Source of the DNA: Holosporaceae bacterium
GTDB lineage: Bacteria > Pseudomonadota > Alphaproteobacteria > UBA7879 > UBA5542
Assembly (NCBI GenBank): GCA_022646525.1
Contig: CP060261.1
Coordinates: 558,001-622,000 of the forward strand
DNA: 64,000 bases
Direction: 5' to 3'
Each line of letters opens with the position of its first letter. The first letter of the stretch is position 1. A program made the position numbers and the translations under genes. The notes beneath the pieces were generated by a model. The model was not told the origin of the DNA and ran no database searches. It saw nothing but the letters and a program-made list of their open reading frames with translations. Of the stretch, positions 19,350-29,823 are shown one piece after another.

Positions 19350-20600
19350 TTATTGTTTCGGGCGCAAGAAGTAATACGTAAGGCCCTCTTGTAGGGTCAT
19401 CAGCTCGATACCTACGCCTTCGCGCATATCGGTTGGTAGCCCGCGGTTGGCGCTCATAATGACAAAACCGGTGCCTGTGGGTCCAGCAAAAGCACCCACA
19501 TGGCCGCCATCTTTGCGGCGCCAGCCGATGATGTCGCCCAGTTGGAGTTCTTCATACGAAGGCACAACATCAAATAATTTACCTAAACGCGCCACATTAT
19601 TTTCAACATCTTTTCGAGGTCCTTCTTCAAGGTCGGCAAGCTTTGCAGCATATGCGTCTGGATCCGTCACAGACAGGCTGAAGAGGTCATGATAGAACGT
19701 TGATGTCGGCGCGTTTTGTGCGGCACCGCCATGCATGGCTTCAACATAAGCAGAGCAATCCCACGGCCCAACAGATTTTGCTGTTGGTAGGCACTGTCGC
19801 CTGTATGGCCCCCCAAAAACAAACCCTGTGTGTACTGTTGTATATGTCTTGCCACGGCTATCGTAAAAGAAGCTGGTATCAAGTGCAGCTTTGGCTGCAG
19901 TTGATACACTTTCTGGCACGGGAATCGGATGTGCCATGGCTGTTTCGTTAACAGAAACGGCAACTTGGGCCAATGTATCGGCAACGGTATTTGTTCCGAT
20001 CACCTCCGCGGTTGTGAAAAGCATGAGTAACTCGGCCTGTGTGCCGCGTGTTGTACCCCAAAAATTAGGGGCTTCAGGGGCCGCTTCTAAAACATTTGGG
20101 AAAAGGATTGAGCCTGGGTCAAGTTCTTGTGCACCATCAAGGAATACAAGGTTGCCCGACAGGAAACGCGCCACGTTTTCTTCTGTGAAAAGTGTGTGGC
20201 CCCCAAGCAAGGTTTCACCTTCAGCAGGCTGGCCCAAAAGTTGACGCAGTTGAAAGGCCATTTTGTCACTTCGCAAGTTCCACGGGCAGTCAACTTTGTG
20301 TGCAGAGACAGCTTTTGCCAGTATTGTAAGGCGCCCTAGCTCGGCTTCCATGCGTTGTCGCACCCCTGCAAAAACGTCTGCTGCCTCGCGGGGCGTTAAT
20401 GAAATAGACCCTTTCACAGCTTTTAACATCGCCGTCATGGCCTCTAAGGCGTTTCGCTTTACGTCAGCATCTGCTGTGAAAAGTTTTAAAAGGGCAGGGG
20501 TTCTGCGTGCGGCATTCATATCTATAATGTCGTCAAGAGGGTGGGCGCTGGTAATGGATGTAAAAAGCGCAACCACAAGGGGGAGAATAAATTTAAACAT
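19350..20600 (-). CDS. secreted NlpC/P60-like (papain-fold) protein
   Basis: An intact 416-residue protein with signal peptide MFKFILPLVVALFTSITSAHP. The last third has the signature of papain-fold amidases/peptidases: nucleophile Cys282 in GPWDCSAYV, then LQLGDIIGW, His367 in DGGHVGAFAG, and a polar strand (VIMSANRG). The spacing of 85 residues between Cys and His fits NlpC/P60 or CHAP enzymes, which cleave peptide bonds in peptidoglycan. Residues 20-270 are helical and unassigned. It has no SH3 or other wall-binding repeat, so it could equally act on a host target. Confidence 0.7.
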   Translation of the reverse strand: MFKFILPLVVALFTSITSAHPLDDIIDMNAARRTPALLKLFTADADVKRNALEAMTAMLKAVKGSISLTPREAADVFAGVRQRMEAELGRLTILAKAVSAHKVDCPWNLRSDKMAFQLRQLLGQPAEGETLLGGHTLFTEENVARFLSGNLVFLDGAQELDPGSILFPNVLEAAPEAPNFWGTTRGTQAELLMLFTTAEVIGTNTVADTLAQVAVSVNETAMAHPIPVPESVSTAAKAALDTSFFYDSRGKTYTTVHTGFVFGGPYRRQCLPTAKSVGPWDCSAYVEAMHGGAAQNAPTSTFYHDLFSLSVTDPDAYAAKLADLEEGPRKDVENNVARLGKLFDVVPSYEELQLGDIIGWRRKDGGHVGAFAGPTGTGFVIMSANRGLPTDMREGVGIELMTLQEGLTYYFLRPKQ

Positions 20601-20669
20601 TTGTTTCCTCTGAAAAAATAATTGTTACTGCCCCTTCAATATAGGAATGATTTTGATTTTTTTCAATAG

Positions 20670-21191
20670 CTAAGATTCTTTTTTACCGATAGGAATGCGT
20701 TTAGCAGAAAAGGCAAACGGTGTTGGGGTTGATGTCGGTGTAAGGTGCGCATACTGGGTGCTGTCTTTAAGGGTTGCGGTGTCAACGCAAACAATATCTT
20801 CTACTTCATACTCATAATCTTTATGGGGCGATTCCCAGTGCTGAATAGGCTTCAGGGCTTTCACCCGTGCTTTAACGGGGCTTTCGGCCACTACAAAAAC
20901 ATTTTGATGCAGTTCGGTGAATTCGGTTTCAGTGTACCCCCCAAGATTGACAAAATAAAGTTTGGGGTGGTCGGCAGGGGGCGGTGTGTTGCGTATATGC
21001 ACATCGTATCCATCGACGGAATGAAGAATGCCCCACGCATCGATATGCAGGCTTTTGGGGGTGCCCCACCAACTTTGTCGTAATGGTTCGAAGGTGTCTT
21101 CTAGCTGATTGGCGACAACAAAACGCATATCGTGCAGTTCGATGAGGGCCTTTTCATGGGTGCCCCCAATATAGCAAGCATACAAATTCAT
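20670..21191 (-). CDS. DUF1543-family protein
   Basis: An intact 173-residue protein. The order of motifs IGGTHEKALIELHDMRFVVA, SLHIDAWGILHSVDGYDV and KLYFVNLGGYTETEFTELH fits DUF1543, a family of bacterial cytosolic proteins of unknown role. No signal peptide. It is divergent from the topoisomerase gene at 21259 and the 67-base gap must hold both promoters. Confidence 0.8.
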   Translation of the reverse strand: MNLYACYIGGTHEKALIELHDMRFVVANQLEDTFEPLRQSWWGTPKSLHIDAWGILHSVDGYDVHIRNTPPPADHPKLYFVNLGGYTETEFTELHQNVFVVAESPVKARVKALKPIQHWESPHKDYEYEVEDIVCVDTATLKDSTQYAHLTPTSTPTPFAFSAKRIPIGKKES

Positions 21192-21258
21192 AAAATTTTC
21201 CTTACCTATTTTTTTTCATCTATTGAAATGACATAATCATAAAGACTGGAATAAAAAA

Positions 21259-22266
21259 ATGCGCAAGAAAAAAATAAAATATGTGACCCCAGATGCGTCA
21301 TGGATTCAGCGCAGAAAAAAGGGCGATGGCTTTATTTATGTGAATGATCGGAACAAGTCTGTCCGCAAATCTGAGGTGGTGCGCATTACACAACTGGGAA
21401 TTCCCCCAGCCTATGAAGAGGTGCGTATTTGCCCCCTTAATTATGGCCATATTCAAGCTGTAGGCCGTGACAGTAAAAGACGCAAGCAATACATTTATCA
21501 TCCTGATTGGGTGGCGATGCAGGCGGCTACCAAATTTCAACGACTTTTTAATTTTGGTAAGGCCTTGCCCCAGATTCGTGCGCAGGTGGATCAAGATTTG
21601 CGCGCCCAAAAAATGACAAAGCAAAAGATTTTAGCGGCCATGGTGAAGATCATGGATTTGACAAATATCCGGGTGGGGAACATTGCATACGCAAAAGATC
21701 ATCAGACCTATGGCTTAACCACCTTGCGCAAAAAGCACACACGTTTTGTGAAGAACCGGGTTTTGTTTCGATTTAAAGGAAAAAATGAAACGCCGTGGGA
21801 GCTGACCTTGGCGCACCCGTCTGTGTGTAAGATTATTAAACGTTGTGCTGAAATACCGGGCCATGTGCTGTTTAAATATGAAGATGAAGCGGGGCAGCCC
21901 CATCCCATTTGTTCAGAAGATTTTAACGCGTATCTTGCAGCCGCATCTCAAAAAGAATTTACAGCAAAAGATTTTCGTACTTGGGCTGCGTGTCGAGAGT
22001 TGTTTCAGCATTTAGTGGCCGGAAAAAAAGTACCCCGTGAGGAACAGGCCGCATATCTAAAAGAAGCCATCAAAGAAGTGGCACAGAAAATGGGCCATAC
22101 GGTTGCGATTTGTCGGAAATCTTATTTGCACCCCCATCTGATGAAAAGTTTTGAAAAGGGCACGTTTCAAATATGGCTTGCCCATAAAAATCAGCACGAC
22201 ATTGAAAAGCTTTTATTAAAGTGGTGGAAAGATCATATAAAAACCGCTAGGGTAAAGCGCGCTTAA
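21259..22266 (+). CDS. type IB DNA topoisomerase (bacterial/poxvirus-like)
   Basis: An intact 335-residue enzyme. It relaxes DNA by nicking one strand through a 3'-phosphotyrosine. Catalytic positions visible: Arg138 in NIRVGN, Lys158 in TLRKKHT, Arg240 in DFRTWAA, and the nucleophile Tyr289 in CRKSYLHP. The N-terminal part (GFIYVNDRNKSVRK..., ICPLNYGHIQAVGRDSKRRKQYIYHPDW) is the standard DNA-clamp domain. The length matches poxvirus-like bacterial enzymes. These are scattered among bacteria and not essential. It is followed 28 bases later by rlmD on the same strand. Confidence 0.95.
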   Translation: MRKKKIKYVTPDASWIQRRKKGDGFIYVNDRNKSVRKSEVVRITQLGIPPAYEEVRICPLNYGHIQAVGRDSKRRKQYIYHPDWVAMQAATKFQRLFNFGKALPQIRAQVDQDLRAQKMTKQKILAAMVKIMDLTNIRVGNIAYAKDHQTYGLTTLRKKHTRFVKNRVLFRFKGKNETPWELTLAHPSVCKIIKRCAEIPGHVLFKYEDEAGQPHPICSEDFNAYLAAASQKEFTAKDFRTWAACRELFQHLVAGKKVPREEQAAYLKEAIKEVAQKMGHTVAICRKSYLHPHLMKSFEKGTFQIWLAHKNQHDIEKLLLKWWKDHIKTARVKRA

Positions 22267-22294
22267 GGCAATTGAATGAATACACAGATACCCA

Positions 22295-23563
22295 TTGTCA
22301 GAAAAACTTACGATTACAGCATTAAATGAAAACGGAGAAGGCGTGGCCCATAAAGATGGCCAGCCTGTTTTGGTGCCGTTTACTTTGCCGGGAGAAGAGA
22401 TATCTGCCGATTTGGTGCCTGCGGGTAAGCACGCGTTTCGGGCCCAAGATGTGGCGTGGCTGACAGAAAGCCTGGACCGTGCCGTGCCTCCTTGCCCTTA
22501 TTTTGGTGTGTGTGGCGGGTGTGGATTGCAGCATATGAATGACACAGCCTACACACAGTTTAAGAAAGCGCAGGTAGAAAAAGCCTTTCAAAAATTCAAA
22601 TTAGACACGTCATGTTTAGAAGACGTGCACAAAGTGCCCCCTGGTCATCGGCGTCGGATTAATTTTCGGGCCGTGAAAGAAGGCGGAACTGTTTCCCTTG
22701 GGTTTCATCAGCGACGCAGCCATAAAGTAACGAACATTGATCATTGCTTATTGTTGCTGCCTTCCTTAAATGCTTTGATTCACCCATTGAAAGAAGTGTT
22801 AAACACGGTTTTAAAAGACCAAGAAAAAGCACATATTTTTTTGACAACAGTGAAAGAGGGCATGGATGCCTTGTTTGTGTTTTCAGAAGGGCACGTGTTG
22901 AATGCAACCGTTAAATCTTTGCTGACGGACTGGGCAAAAGAACATGGCGTGGTGCGGGTATTGTTGCAGGCGCAGAAAAAAGAAGAGCTTCTCTACCAAC
23001 ACAAAACACCCCACGTGGCGTTTGGGGGGCACGATGCTCTCTTTCCCGTACAGGCCTTTTTACAGCCAAGTGAGGCAGGTGAACAGCAGATATGGGCGTG
23101 GGTTGAACAGCATTTGCCTAAACGCACCAAGTACATTGCCGATCTTTTTTGTGGGTTGGGCACATTCACATTTCCGTTATCAGAGCATGGGGCGGTAGAT
23201 GGATTTGAAGGGCATCATAAAGCGGTGCAGTATTTAAATTTATCAGCAGATCAACAGCGCACCAAGCACCCGGTTCAGGGCACGCAACGAGATTTGTTTT
23301 TGTACCCACTTTCCCCGAATGAACTGAATGCCTATGACATGGTGTTTCTTGACCCGCCCAGGGCAGGGGCCAGCAACCAAGTGAAGAAAATTGCCAAGTC
23401 AACGGTGCCGTTTGTGGTGATGGTTTCTTGCAGCAAAGATTCCTTTGCCCGAGATGCGGCGCACCTATTAGAGGGAGGGTATAAAATGGATAAAACCTAT
23501 TTACTTGACCAATTTGTATGGTCGCCCCACCTGGAGCTTATTTCTTTTTTTTCACGCCCTTAG
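22295..23563 (+). CDS. rlmD: 23S rRNA (uracil-5-)-methyltransferase
   Basis: 422 residues. It methylates a uridine of 23S rRNA at C5 with SAM. A TRAM-like N-terminus (NENGEGVAHKDGQPVLVPFTLPGE) precedes a [4Fe-4S] cluster site with Cys67, Cys73, Cys76 and Cys151. The methyltransferase domain shows ADLFCGLGTFTFPL and FLDPPRAGA, and the nucleophile is Cys379 in MVSCSKD. The start is TTG at 22295, or the gene begins at the ATG 22276 and has one lost base. RlmD and its paralogue RlmC are hard to separate by eye; the symbol is the likelier choice. The end overlaps the convergent DUF502 gene by 26 bases. Confidence 0.85.
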   Translation: MSEKLTITALNENGEGVAHKDGQPVLVPFTLPGEEISADLVPAGKHAFRAQDVAWLTESLDRAVPPCPYFGVCGGCGLQHMNDTAYTQFKKAQVEKAFQKFKLDTSCLEDVHKVPPGHRRRINFRAVKEGGTVSLGFHQRRSHKVTNIDHCLLLLPSLNALIHPLKEVLNTVLKDQEKAHIFLTTVKEGMDALFVFSEGHVLNATVKSLLTDWAKEHGVVRVLLQAQKKEELLYQHKTPHVAFGGHDALFPVQAFLQPSEAGEQQIWAWVEQHLPKRTKYIADLFCGLGTFTFPLSEHGAVDGFEGHHKAVQYLNLSADQQRTKHPVQGTQRDLFLYPLSPNELNAYDMVFLDPPRAGASNQVKKIAKSTVPFVVMVSCSKDSFARDAAHLLEGGYKMDKTYLLDQFVWSPHLELISFFSRP

Positions 23564-24236
23564 CGCCGGTTGATTTTTTAGCGGCTGGTTTTTGGGGAAC
23601 TTGAACTTTTCCCTCTTTAAACTTAGGCGTGATTACCCCAGCAGACACGGCCATTTTAATGCCTTCATCCACCGTCATATCCAGTATTTTTACGTCTTTT
23701 TTGGGCACAAATAAAAAGCCCGATGTTGGATTGGGCGTGGTTGGAATAAACACATTTAAAATTTCATGCTTTGTTTTTTCTTGCACTTCCCCAGTGTTTT
23801 TCCGGTGATGAAACAGATTGTCCAAATACCTTGTCGGGGATATTCAACAAGCCCCACTTCACGAAATGAGGATGATTCTTTATCAAGAAGTGCTTGGGCA
23901 ATTTGTTTGATGGTGGTGTAGATGCTGCGGATGATGGGCATACGCTCGACAATTGATTCGCCGATGCGCACAAGATAGCGCCCTAAAAGCCGCGCACAAA
24001 CGCCCCAAAAATCGTGACAACAATGACGGTGGTAAGTAGCCCGTACCCTGGGAAATAACCATAGGCAATGGTGATGTGTTCGGGGATCAGGGGCCGCACA
24101 GCATTATCAACGGTGTTGATAAGCCAATGCACCAAATAAATGGTGAGCAAAATGGGGTTGAAACCAAGATGCCACTGATGAAGTAGCCTTTTAAGCGTGT
24201 AAAAAACTATTCTCTTTTTAAGAGGAGTGAGGGCAT
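23538..24236 (-). CDS. DUF502 membrane protein
   Basis: About 230 residues after joining breaks near 24220, 24140, 23985 and 23810. The start is at or near 24236; RLKGYFISGILVSTP begins the first membrane span. Then PGYGLLTTVIVVTIFGAFVRGF (second span), ERMPIIRSIYTTIKQIAQ, VGLVEYPRQGIWTICFITG, and VFIPTTPNPTSGFLFVPKKD, all diagnostic for DUF502. The tail is Lys-rich (KGVKKKK). Two membrane spans with a cytoplasmic C-domain; function unknown. A frame error makes it appear fused to the cation-efflux gene upstream, but the family never carries that fusion. Confidence 0.85.
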
Positions 24237-25152
24237 GGCGACAGTCCTTTAATGTTTTTGATGTTTCGGCTTTAAATAAGAACTCGGCTTTAGGGTATAA
24301 GGCAGAGAGATCTTTTTCAATGACATTCACTATTTTTTGCGCATCTTCAATATTGAGATTGGCTTCAAATACGATGTGGCCTTGAATGAACTCTTCGTGG
24401 CCAGATGTGCGGGTGCGCAAATGGTGGCAAGCCTTTACCTTAGGATTTTTTGTCACAATAGAAAGAATACTGTCTCGGTCTTGGTCAGACAGTTCGCTAT
24501 CCAGCAATACATTAAAGGCGGAACGAATAATTTTGTATGTCATGAACATAATATAAAGGGCAAGCCCAGCACCAAAGATGACATCGATGAATGTCCACTG
24601 AAACAGCTTGTACAACCCAATTGAAAGCAGCACGCCTATATTCAATAGAATGTCACCTTTGTAGTGCGTTGAATCAGCAAGAATCGCAAGCGACTTTGTT
24701 TTAGAAATGACATATCGCTGATACGCAACGAGGAAGAGCGTTAAAATAATAGCCACAACTGTTGCTGTAACCCCCACAGAAATATTTTGAAGGGGCTGGG
24801 GTACGAACATTCGTGTGATAGCCTCTTTTAATACAAAGCCTGCAGAAATAATGATAACGATCGACTGAAAAAGTGCGGCAAGGGCTTCGATTTTTCCATG
24901 GCCAAAGCGATGCTCGTCATCGGGGGGTTTCATCGCATGGTGTACTGCAATCATATTAATCATGGATGCAAGAAAATCGAGGACAGAGTCAGCAAGACTT
25001 GAGAGCAAGCTGACCGAATGGGTGACACGCCAGGCATAGGGCCTTGATGAGAACAAGCACCAAGGCAACCCCAACAGATGCGTATGTTGCCGTGCGTTTT
25101 AATTGGCTTCGATTTGTGCGTGAACGCGCGGCAGTTGGTGTTTTTGAGACAT
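24191..25152 (-). CDS. cation diffusion facilitator (zinc/iron efflux)
   Basis: About 315 residues. Start MSQKHQLP at 25152, with breaks near 25110 and 25040 before the long clean frame. Motifs: LSSLADSVLDFLASM (first metal-site Asp in the second span), HHAMKPPDDEHRFGHGKIEALA (conserved His/Asp loop), and ILADSTHYKGDILLN (second Asp pair). The C-terminal cytosolic domain ends near YPKAEFLFKAETS. It exports divalent metal with proton antiport. The true stop is uncertain because a lost or extra base lets the frame run into the DUF502 gene; a one-base correction gives a stop near 24191. Confidence 0.85.
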
Positions 25153-25183
25153 GTTCCTCTGAATAGCTTCGTTTTGTGTTTTT

Positions 25184-27119
25184 TTACTTTAACGCATCTA
25201 AGTTTTTAAAAAAATCTAAAATTTCAGGGTTTTGTAATGCTTCTTTATTTTTGATGGGAAGGCCTTGAATAACGGCATTCACGGCAAGCTCAATAATCTT
25301 CCCATTCTTGGTGGGGAATATCGGGCACTTCAAGAATAAGGTCAGGCACATGGCGTGGGGTTGTTTCTTTGCGAATTTGAACCGCAATTTTTTTTCGCAA
25401 GTCATCGTTTAATTGATGGGGTGTGTTCATCTTCACAAACAAAATAACGCGGATATCGCCTTGATAGGGCTGCCCAACAGCAATGCTTTCTTGTACTTCT
25501 TTTATTTTTCAACTTGGCGATAAATTTCGGCCGTGCCAATGCGCACACCGCCCTGGTTCAGAACGGCATCAGAGCGCCCTAGAATAATAAAGCCCCACCG
25601 CTGGTTTGCTCAGAAAAGTCGCCATGGCACCATACGTTTGGAAATTTTGAAAAATAGGCATGATGGTATTTTTCTCCTTGGTCATCCCCCAAAAGCCAAG
25701 AGGGCGCGAAGGAAATGGATTGCGGCAAACAAGCTCGCCTTTTTCACCAATGATGGCATATTGACTGTCGTTAAAGACTTGTACATCCATGCCCAGGCCT
25801 GCACATTGAATTTCCCTGATAACGGGTTTTAAGGGGCTGCCTAACACAAAACATGAAATAATATCGGTACCCCCGATAAAGACACTAAGCGCATATCATT
25901 TTTGATGTGGGCATAGGCATAGTCAAACTTTCCGGCGCAAGGGGAGACCCTGTACTGGTCATAACTTTGAGGGCAGATAGATCCCACTTCTTTCGGGGAG
26001 AAAGCCCTTCATTTTCAAGGGCTGAAATATATTTTGCTGCAGTGCCAAACAATGTCATGTTTTTCTTCTTCGGCATACTGAAATAAAATATGGCCATCTG
26101 GATAAAAAGGTGACCCATCATAAAGAAGCAACGTTGCGCCTGACGCTAAAGCCGACATCTGCCAGTGCCACATCATCCATCCACATGTGGTGAAATAAAA
26201 AACACGATCTCCTTCTTTCACATCACTGTGTAGTTGATGTTCTTTGACATGCTGCAGAAGCGTGCCACCTGCCCCGTGCACAATGCATTTCAGGGCCCCC
26301 ACTGTGCCGGAAGAAAACATAATGTAAAGCGGCGTGTTAAAAGGAAACGCTTCAAACCGAATATCTTGGGGGGCATAGGTTGCCCGAATGGTATGCCATG
26401 ATGTGATGTGGGGAAGGGGTCAGGTGCTGTGCCGTCATAGCTGAATAAAATGGTATCGGTGAGAGACGGCAGGGCCTCTTGAACACTTTTAGTTTGTCAT
26501 TAATAAAGTGCTTTTTGCCTTTATAGAGATAATAGTCGGTGGCAAATAAAAAAGCTTTGGCTCAATTTGTTCGAAACGATCAAGCATACCTTGTGTGCCA
26601 AAGTCAGGCGAACATGATGCCCAAATGGCACCCAGGCTTGTACAGGCCAACATTGCAATCAACGCTTCAGGTGTGTTGGGCGTCAGCCCCCACACGGTCG
26701 CCTTTTTTTAACCCTTTTTCTTTAAGGTATTGTCGTAGTACAGAGACATGATCGTAAAGCTCTTTAAATGTCATGCGGCGCTTGACTTGATCTTCCCCCA
26801 AAAAACAAGGGCTTCAGCATTTGTGCGGTTTCTGAGCAAGTTTTCTGCAAAGTTGAGGGTGCTTTTTTCAAAGAAGACAGCTTTTTGAATATCTTCTTTT
26901 TGCGTTAATACGCTGTTGGGATCAAGTGGTACCAATATTATTGGCTTTGTGCCATAAAGCTGTCCAAAACGCTTCTGGGTGTTTTACCGACCAAGCATGA
27001 AGTTCTTTTTGTGTAGCCAGTTTTTGGCCATGTTTTTGATTGATTTCTTGTAGGAATTGCCACATTTGGCTGGCGCGCTGCTCTGTTTGAGAGGGCATAT
27101 ACATTATTTTAGATGTCAT
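25184..27119 (-). CDS. acetoacetyl-CoA synthetase
   Basis: About 645 residues, the usual length for this adenylate-forming ligase. It joins acetoacetate and CoA with ATP. Start [22 protein letters not shown] at 27119 contains an N-terminal helix typical of the family. Later segments: [31 protein letters not shown], the phosphate-loop region [12 protein letters not shown], and [21 protein letters not shown], which is near-diagnostic for acetoacetate rather than acetate enzymes. The C-terminal catalytic Lys region is near 25250-25450 but broken. At least six frame breaks, many at C or A runs. It could feed ketone bodies or polyhydroxybutyrate-derived carbon into acetyl-CoA. Confidence 0.8.
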
Positions 27120-27141
27120 GATGTTTTGTCCGCTTTTGATT

Positions 27142-27735
27142 TTAGAAAAAATAGCCTTTTCTGTTTAGCAAAATAACATCTTCATCAGAAAGGTTTTTCA
27201 GTTTTTGTTTGAGCTTATAAATATGTGTTTCAATGGTGTGCGTTGTGATGCCTTCCCATAACCCCATACTTTTTTAAGTAAGTCATCACGTGAAATGGGA
27301 GCCCCTTTTTCTTTATCTAAAAAGACAAGAAGGCTGACTTCTTTTTCTGTCAATGTAATGGGTTCGGCTTTTTAAAGACCAGGCGCCGTTGTCCTGGATA
27401 AAGTGTGAATGCACTAAACTGAATGACAGATTGGGGCAAGGTTTTGTAAAAATTCTTGAAGAAACTGCAGCTGAAAAGGCTTTAATAACGTTTTGACAGA
27501 AAAGGGAGGTTGTGAAGCTTTTCATGGGCGCCAAGAAAACACACAATTTGTGCGCCTGAATTTTGGCTGTGCGTTTTTTAAGTATGGCAACAGAAGGCAG
27601 CCCATCAAATAAAATAATATCGGCCTCAAGCGGCTTGGGTGTGATTTCAAACTGAGGGTTGGCCGTTAAGAATTCTTCAATGGCATTGGTGACAGGGGTC
27701 GATTGAAACTGGAGTAAAAGTTTAGTTTTTTCCAT
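27142..27735 (-). CDS. OmpR/PhoB-type response regulator with unusual receiver
   Basis: About 197 residues after joining breaks near 27370, 27255 and 27230. The N-terminal part has ADIILFDGLP, whose Asp aligns with the phospho-acceptor, but the opening strand reads KTKLLLQFQST and lacks the usual acidic pair. The C-terminal winged helix is clear: LTLTEKEVSLLVFL, ISRDDLLKKVWGY, THTIETHIYKLKQKL, and a closing LLNRKGYFF. DNA-binding regulator, no partner kinase in view. It overlaps the end of the S41 peptidase gene by 14 bases and may share its transcript. Confidence 0.75.
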
Positions 27736-28848
27736 GGGATTGTTTTTTCAATATCAAGTCAATCGCGGCTTGTTTAGGAGTTTGTTGATAACTTTTTTCA
27801 GCGCTTTCTGCAATGATAATGTGGGGAGAAACCCCTTGTTGATCAAGCAAATGACCTTTGGGTGTTTTATAAAGCCCAGTTGTTAATTGAATCGCCGTAT
27901 ACCCAGGAGGAACGGGAAGAATGGTTTGTACCGATCCTTTGCCAAAGGTTTTTTCACCCACAAGCGTTGCCCGATTGTTTTCTTTCAGTGCGGCTGCCAC
28001 AATCTCAGCAGAAGAGGCAGTGCCTTTATTAACAAGAATATAGAGAGGTAGTGTTGGCAAAAGTGCTTTCGACGGTTTTGCCGAGAAAGATTGGTGGTCT
28101 TTTGCAGTGCGTCCTTCAACAGATGTGATCATACCTTTTTCCAAGAAAAGGTTGGCAACAGAAAGGGCTTCTTCAAAAATACCGCCCGGGTTGTTGGTTA
28201 AATCTAATATCACCGCTTTGATATCTTTTTGTTTTTTCAGCAGTGCGGCCACCCGTCCGGCAATGCCTTGGTTGAAATGAGATAGGCGTATCATCAGAAT
28301 GCCTTTTTTCGACTGACCATTTCAGGGCTTTAATATTGATATGGCGTCGCTTCATTGAAAAGGTGTGCGACTGATTGTTTCTTTTCGACTTTTAAAGTGA
28401 TTTTTTCACCAATTTCGCCTTTAAGTTTGTCTTTGATTTCAGACAAAGAAAGCCCTGCCAAAGGGGTGCCTTCAATTTCAATCAGAATATCGCCCGTTTC
28501 AATGCCGGCTTCGGATGCAGGGTTTCGTCAAGGGGGGGCTGACCACCACAGGCCGCCCATCTTTCATGGTAAATTCAATGCCAATGCCGCCAAATGAGCC
28601 CCGCAAACTGCCTAACAGTTCTTGGTATTTTTCGGCCGTGACGTAAGTAGAGTGCCCGTCAATGCCCGCCAGCATACCTTCAATGGCATTGGCAATCAGT
28701 ACTTCATCAGAAACGGGGCGCGCACTTTTACTGCGAATATACCGAAAGGCTTCACTGAAAAGGTTCAGCTGTCTCAGTGTTTCTTGTGTGAGGTGGGCCA
28801 GGCATTGCTTGCCAGCGCCATCAGAACAACAACCATAATGTGCCGCAT
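27722..28848 (-). CDS. C-terminal processing peptidase (S41, CtpA-like)
   Basis: About 375 residues; breaks near 28790, 28525 and 28290. The start MRHIMVVVLMALASNA at 28848 is an export signal. An N-terminal helical segment (QLNLFSEAFRYIRSKSARPVSDEVLIANAIEGML) precedes a PDZ domain (about 28390-28600), then the catalytic domain: VILDLTNNPGG, nucleophile Ser in KGTASSAEIVAAAL, and the general base Lys in VGEKTFGKGSVQ. It trims C-termini of periplasmic proteins; in other bacteria such enzymes act with EnvC-like and lipoprotein adaptors on murein hydrolases. Its start overlaps the envC stop (TAATG). Confidence 0.9.
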
Positions 28849-29819
28849 TATTCTGCCCCCAAGATTTCAGGCTTAATGGTGGTGCCATCTTGACGCATTT
28901 CTAAATACAAATAGCCTTTTTTTGCGGCATCCATTTGGCCAATTGGGTCGCCAACACTCACGTACTTTCCTGTTTCGGTGGTCACTTTGCCAAGCCCCGT
29001 CATCAATACGGTGTGCTTTTTCTGAAAACCAATAATGACAATGTTTTTATAGGTACGGAAGGGGCCTGCAAAAGTACTTCACCTGTTGTGGGGCTAGCAC
29101 ATAAGAATTGGGGCGCGTTTCAAAAACAACCCTTTACCGTCAGGGCTGTGATTGTGGGCCGTGCCAAAGGTCGCTATACGGGGGCCCTTGTACGGGAAGA
29201 AGCAAGCCAGAGGCTTCAGAGCCTTTCACAGGGAACTGGGCGCTTTTTTCAAGTTTTTGATCAGGGCTTTCAGGTTGGGTGATTCTTTTTGCCAATGCTT
29301 CTGTTTTTGTCGTTTTTCTTGTTCCTTCGCTTCTTTTCTTTTTGCTTTTGAAGCAAATCAGCAATTTTCGCATGCTTTTTCTTTATATGTTGTGACCTCT
29401 GAAAAAAGGGGTTTTCTTTTTTATTTTCAAGGGCACGTTTTTGGGCTTCAACTTCTTGAAGCTCTTTTTTAATATGCACAATTTGGCGGCGTAATCCACG
29501 CAGATAGGCGCCCATAGCTGTCATGCTATATGCAAAATGCTGCGCCCTTCTTTTCCATGGCGCACAATATGAGAAGGCGCCTCGGTTTCAAGGTTGCGTA
29601 ACAGAACCAGTAAGCGCCCCATTTTTTGATGCTGTTTTTGTAACGTTTCGGCTTTTTGCACGAAGGCTGCTTCTTGGGCTTGAATTTCTTTTTCTAATGT
29701 TTCAACGGCTACTTCTGACGTGCGGCAATCACGGGCGGCCTTATTAAGATGGTCTTGCAAAGACGATGATAAAGAAAGCGATGCCCAAACTAGGCCTGTG
29801 AAAAAAAAAACGGCTTCAT
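28848..29819 (-). CDS. EnvC-like murein hydrolase activator (coiled coil plus M23)
   Basis: About 323 residues. Start MKPFFFFTGLVWASLSLSSS at 29819 is a signal peptide with a T9 run. A long coiled coil follows (NKAARDCRTSEVAVETLEKE, LLVLLRNLETEAPS and, in another frame, GLRRQIVHIKKELQEVEAQ), as in EnvC. The C-terminal LytM/M23 domain reads GLLLPVQGPLVATFG, then VIIGFQKKHTVLMTGLG, ETGKYVSVGDPIGQMD and KKGYLYLEMRQDG. The zinc-site His residues cannot be followed through the breaks (near 29522, 29300, 29175, 29070 and 28950). It probably activates amidases in septum splitting. Between gpmI and the S41 gene, a common alphaproteobacterial order. Confidence 0.85.
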
Positions 29820-29823
29820 TTAA

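Noticed and set aside
23983..25074. Fusion of a cation-efflux protein to a DUF502 domain
   Set aside because: The DUF502 N-terminus (RLKGYFISGILVSTP) is present in the next frame at the join, so the fusion is produced by frame errors.
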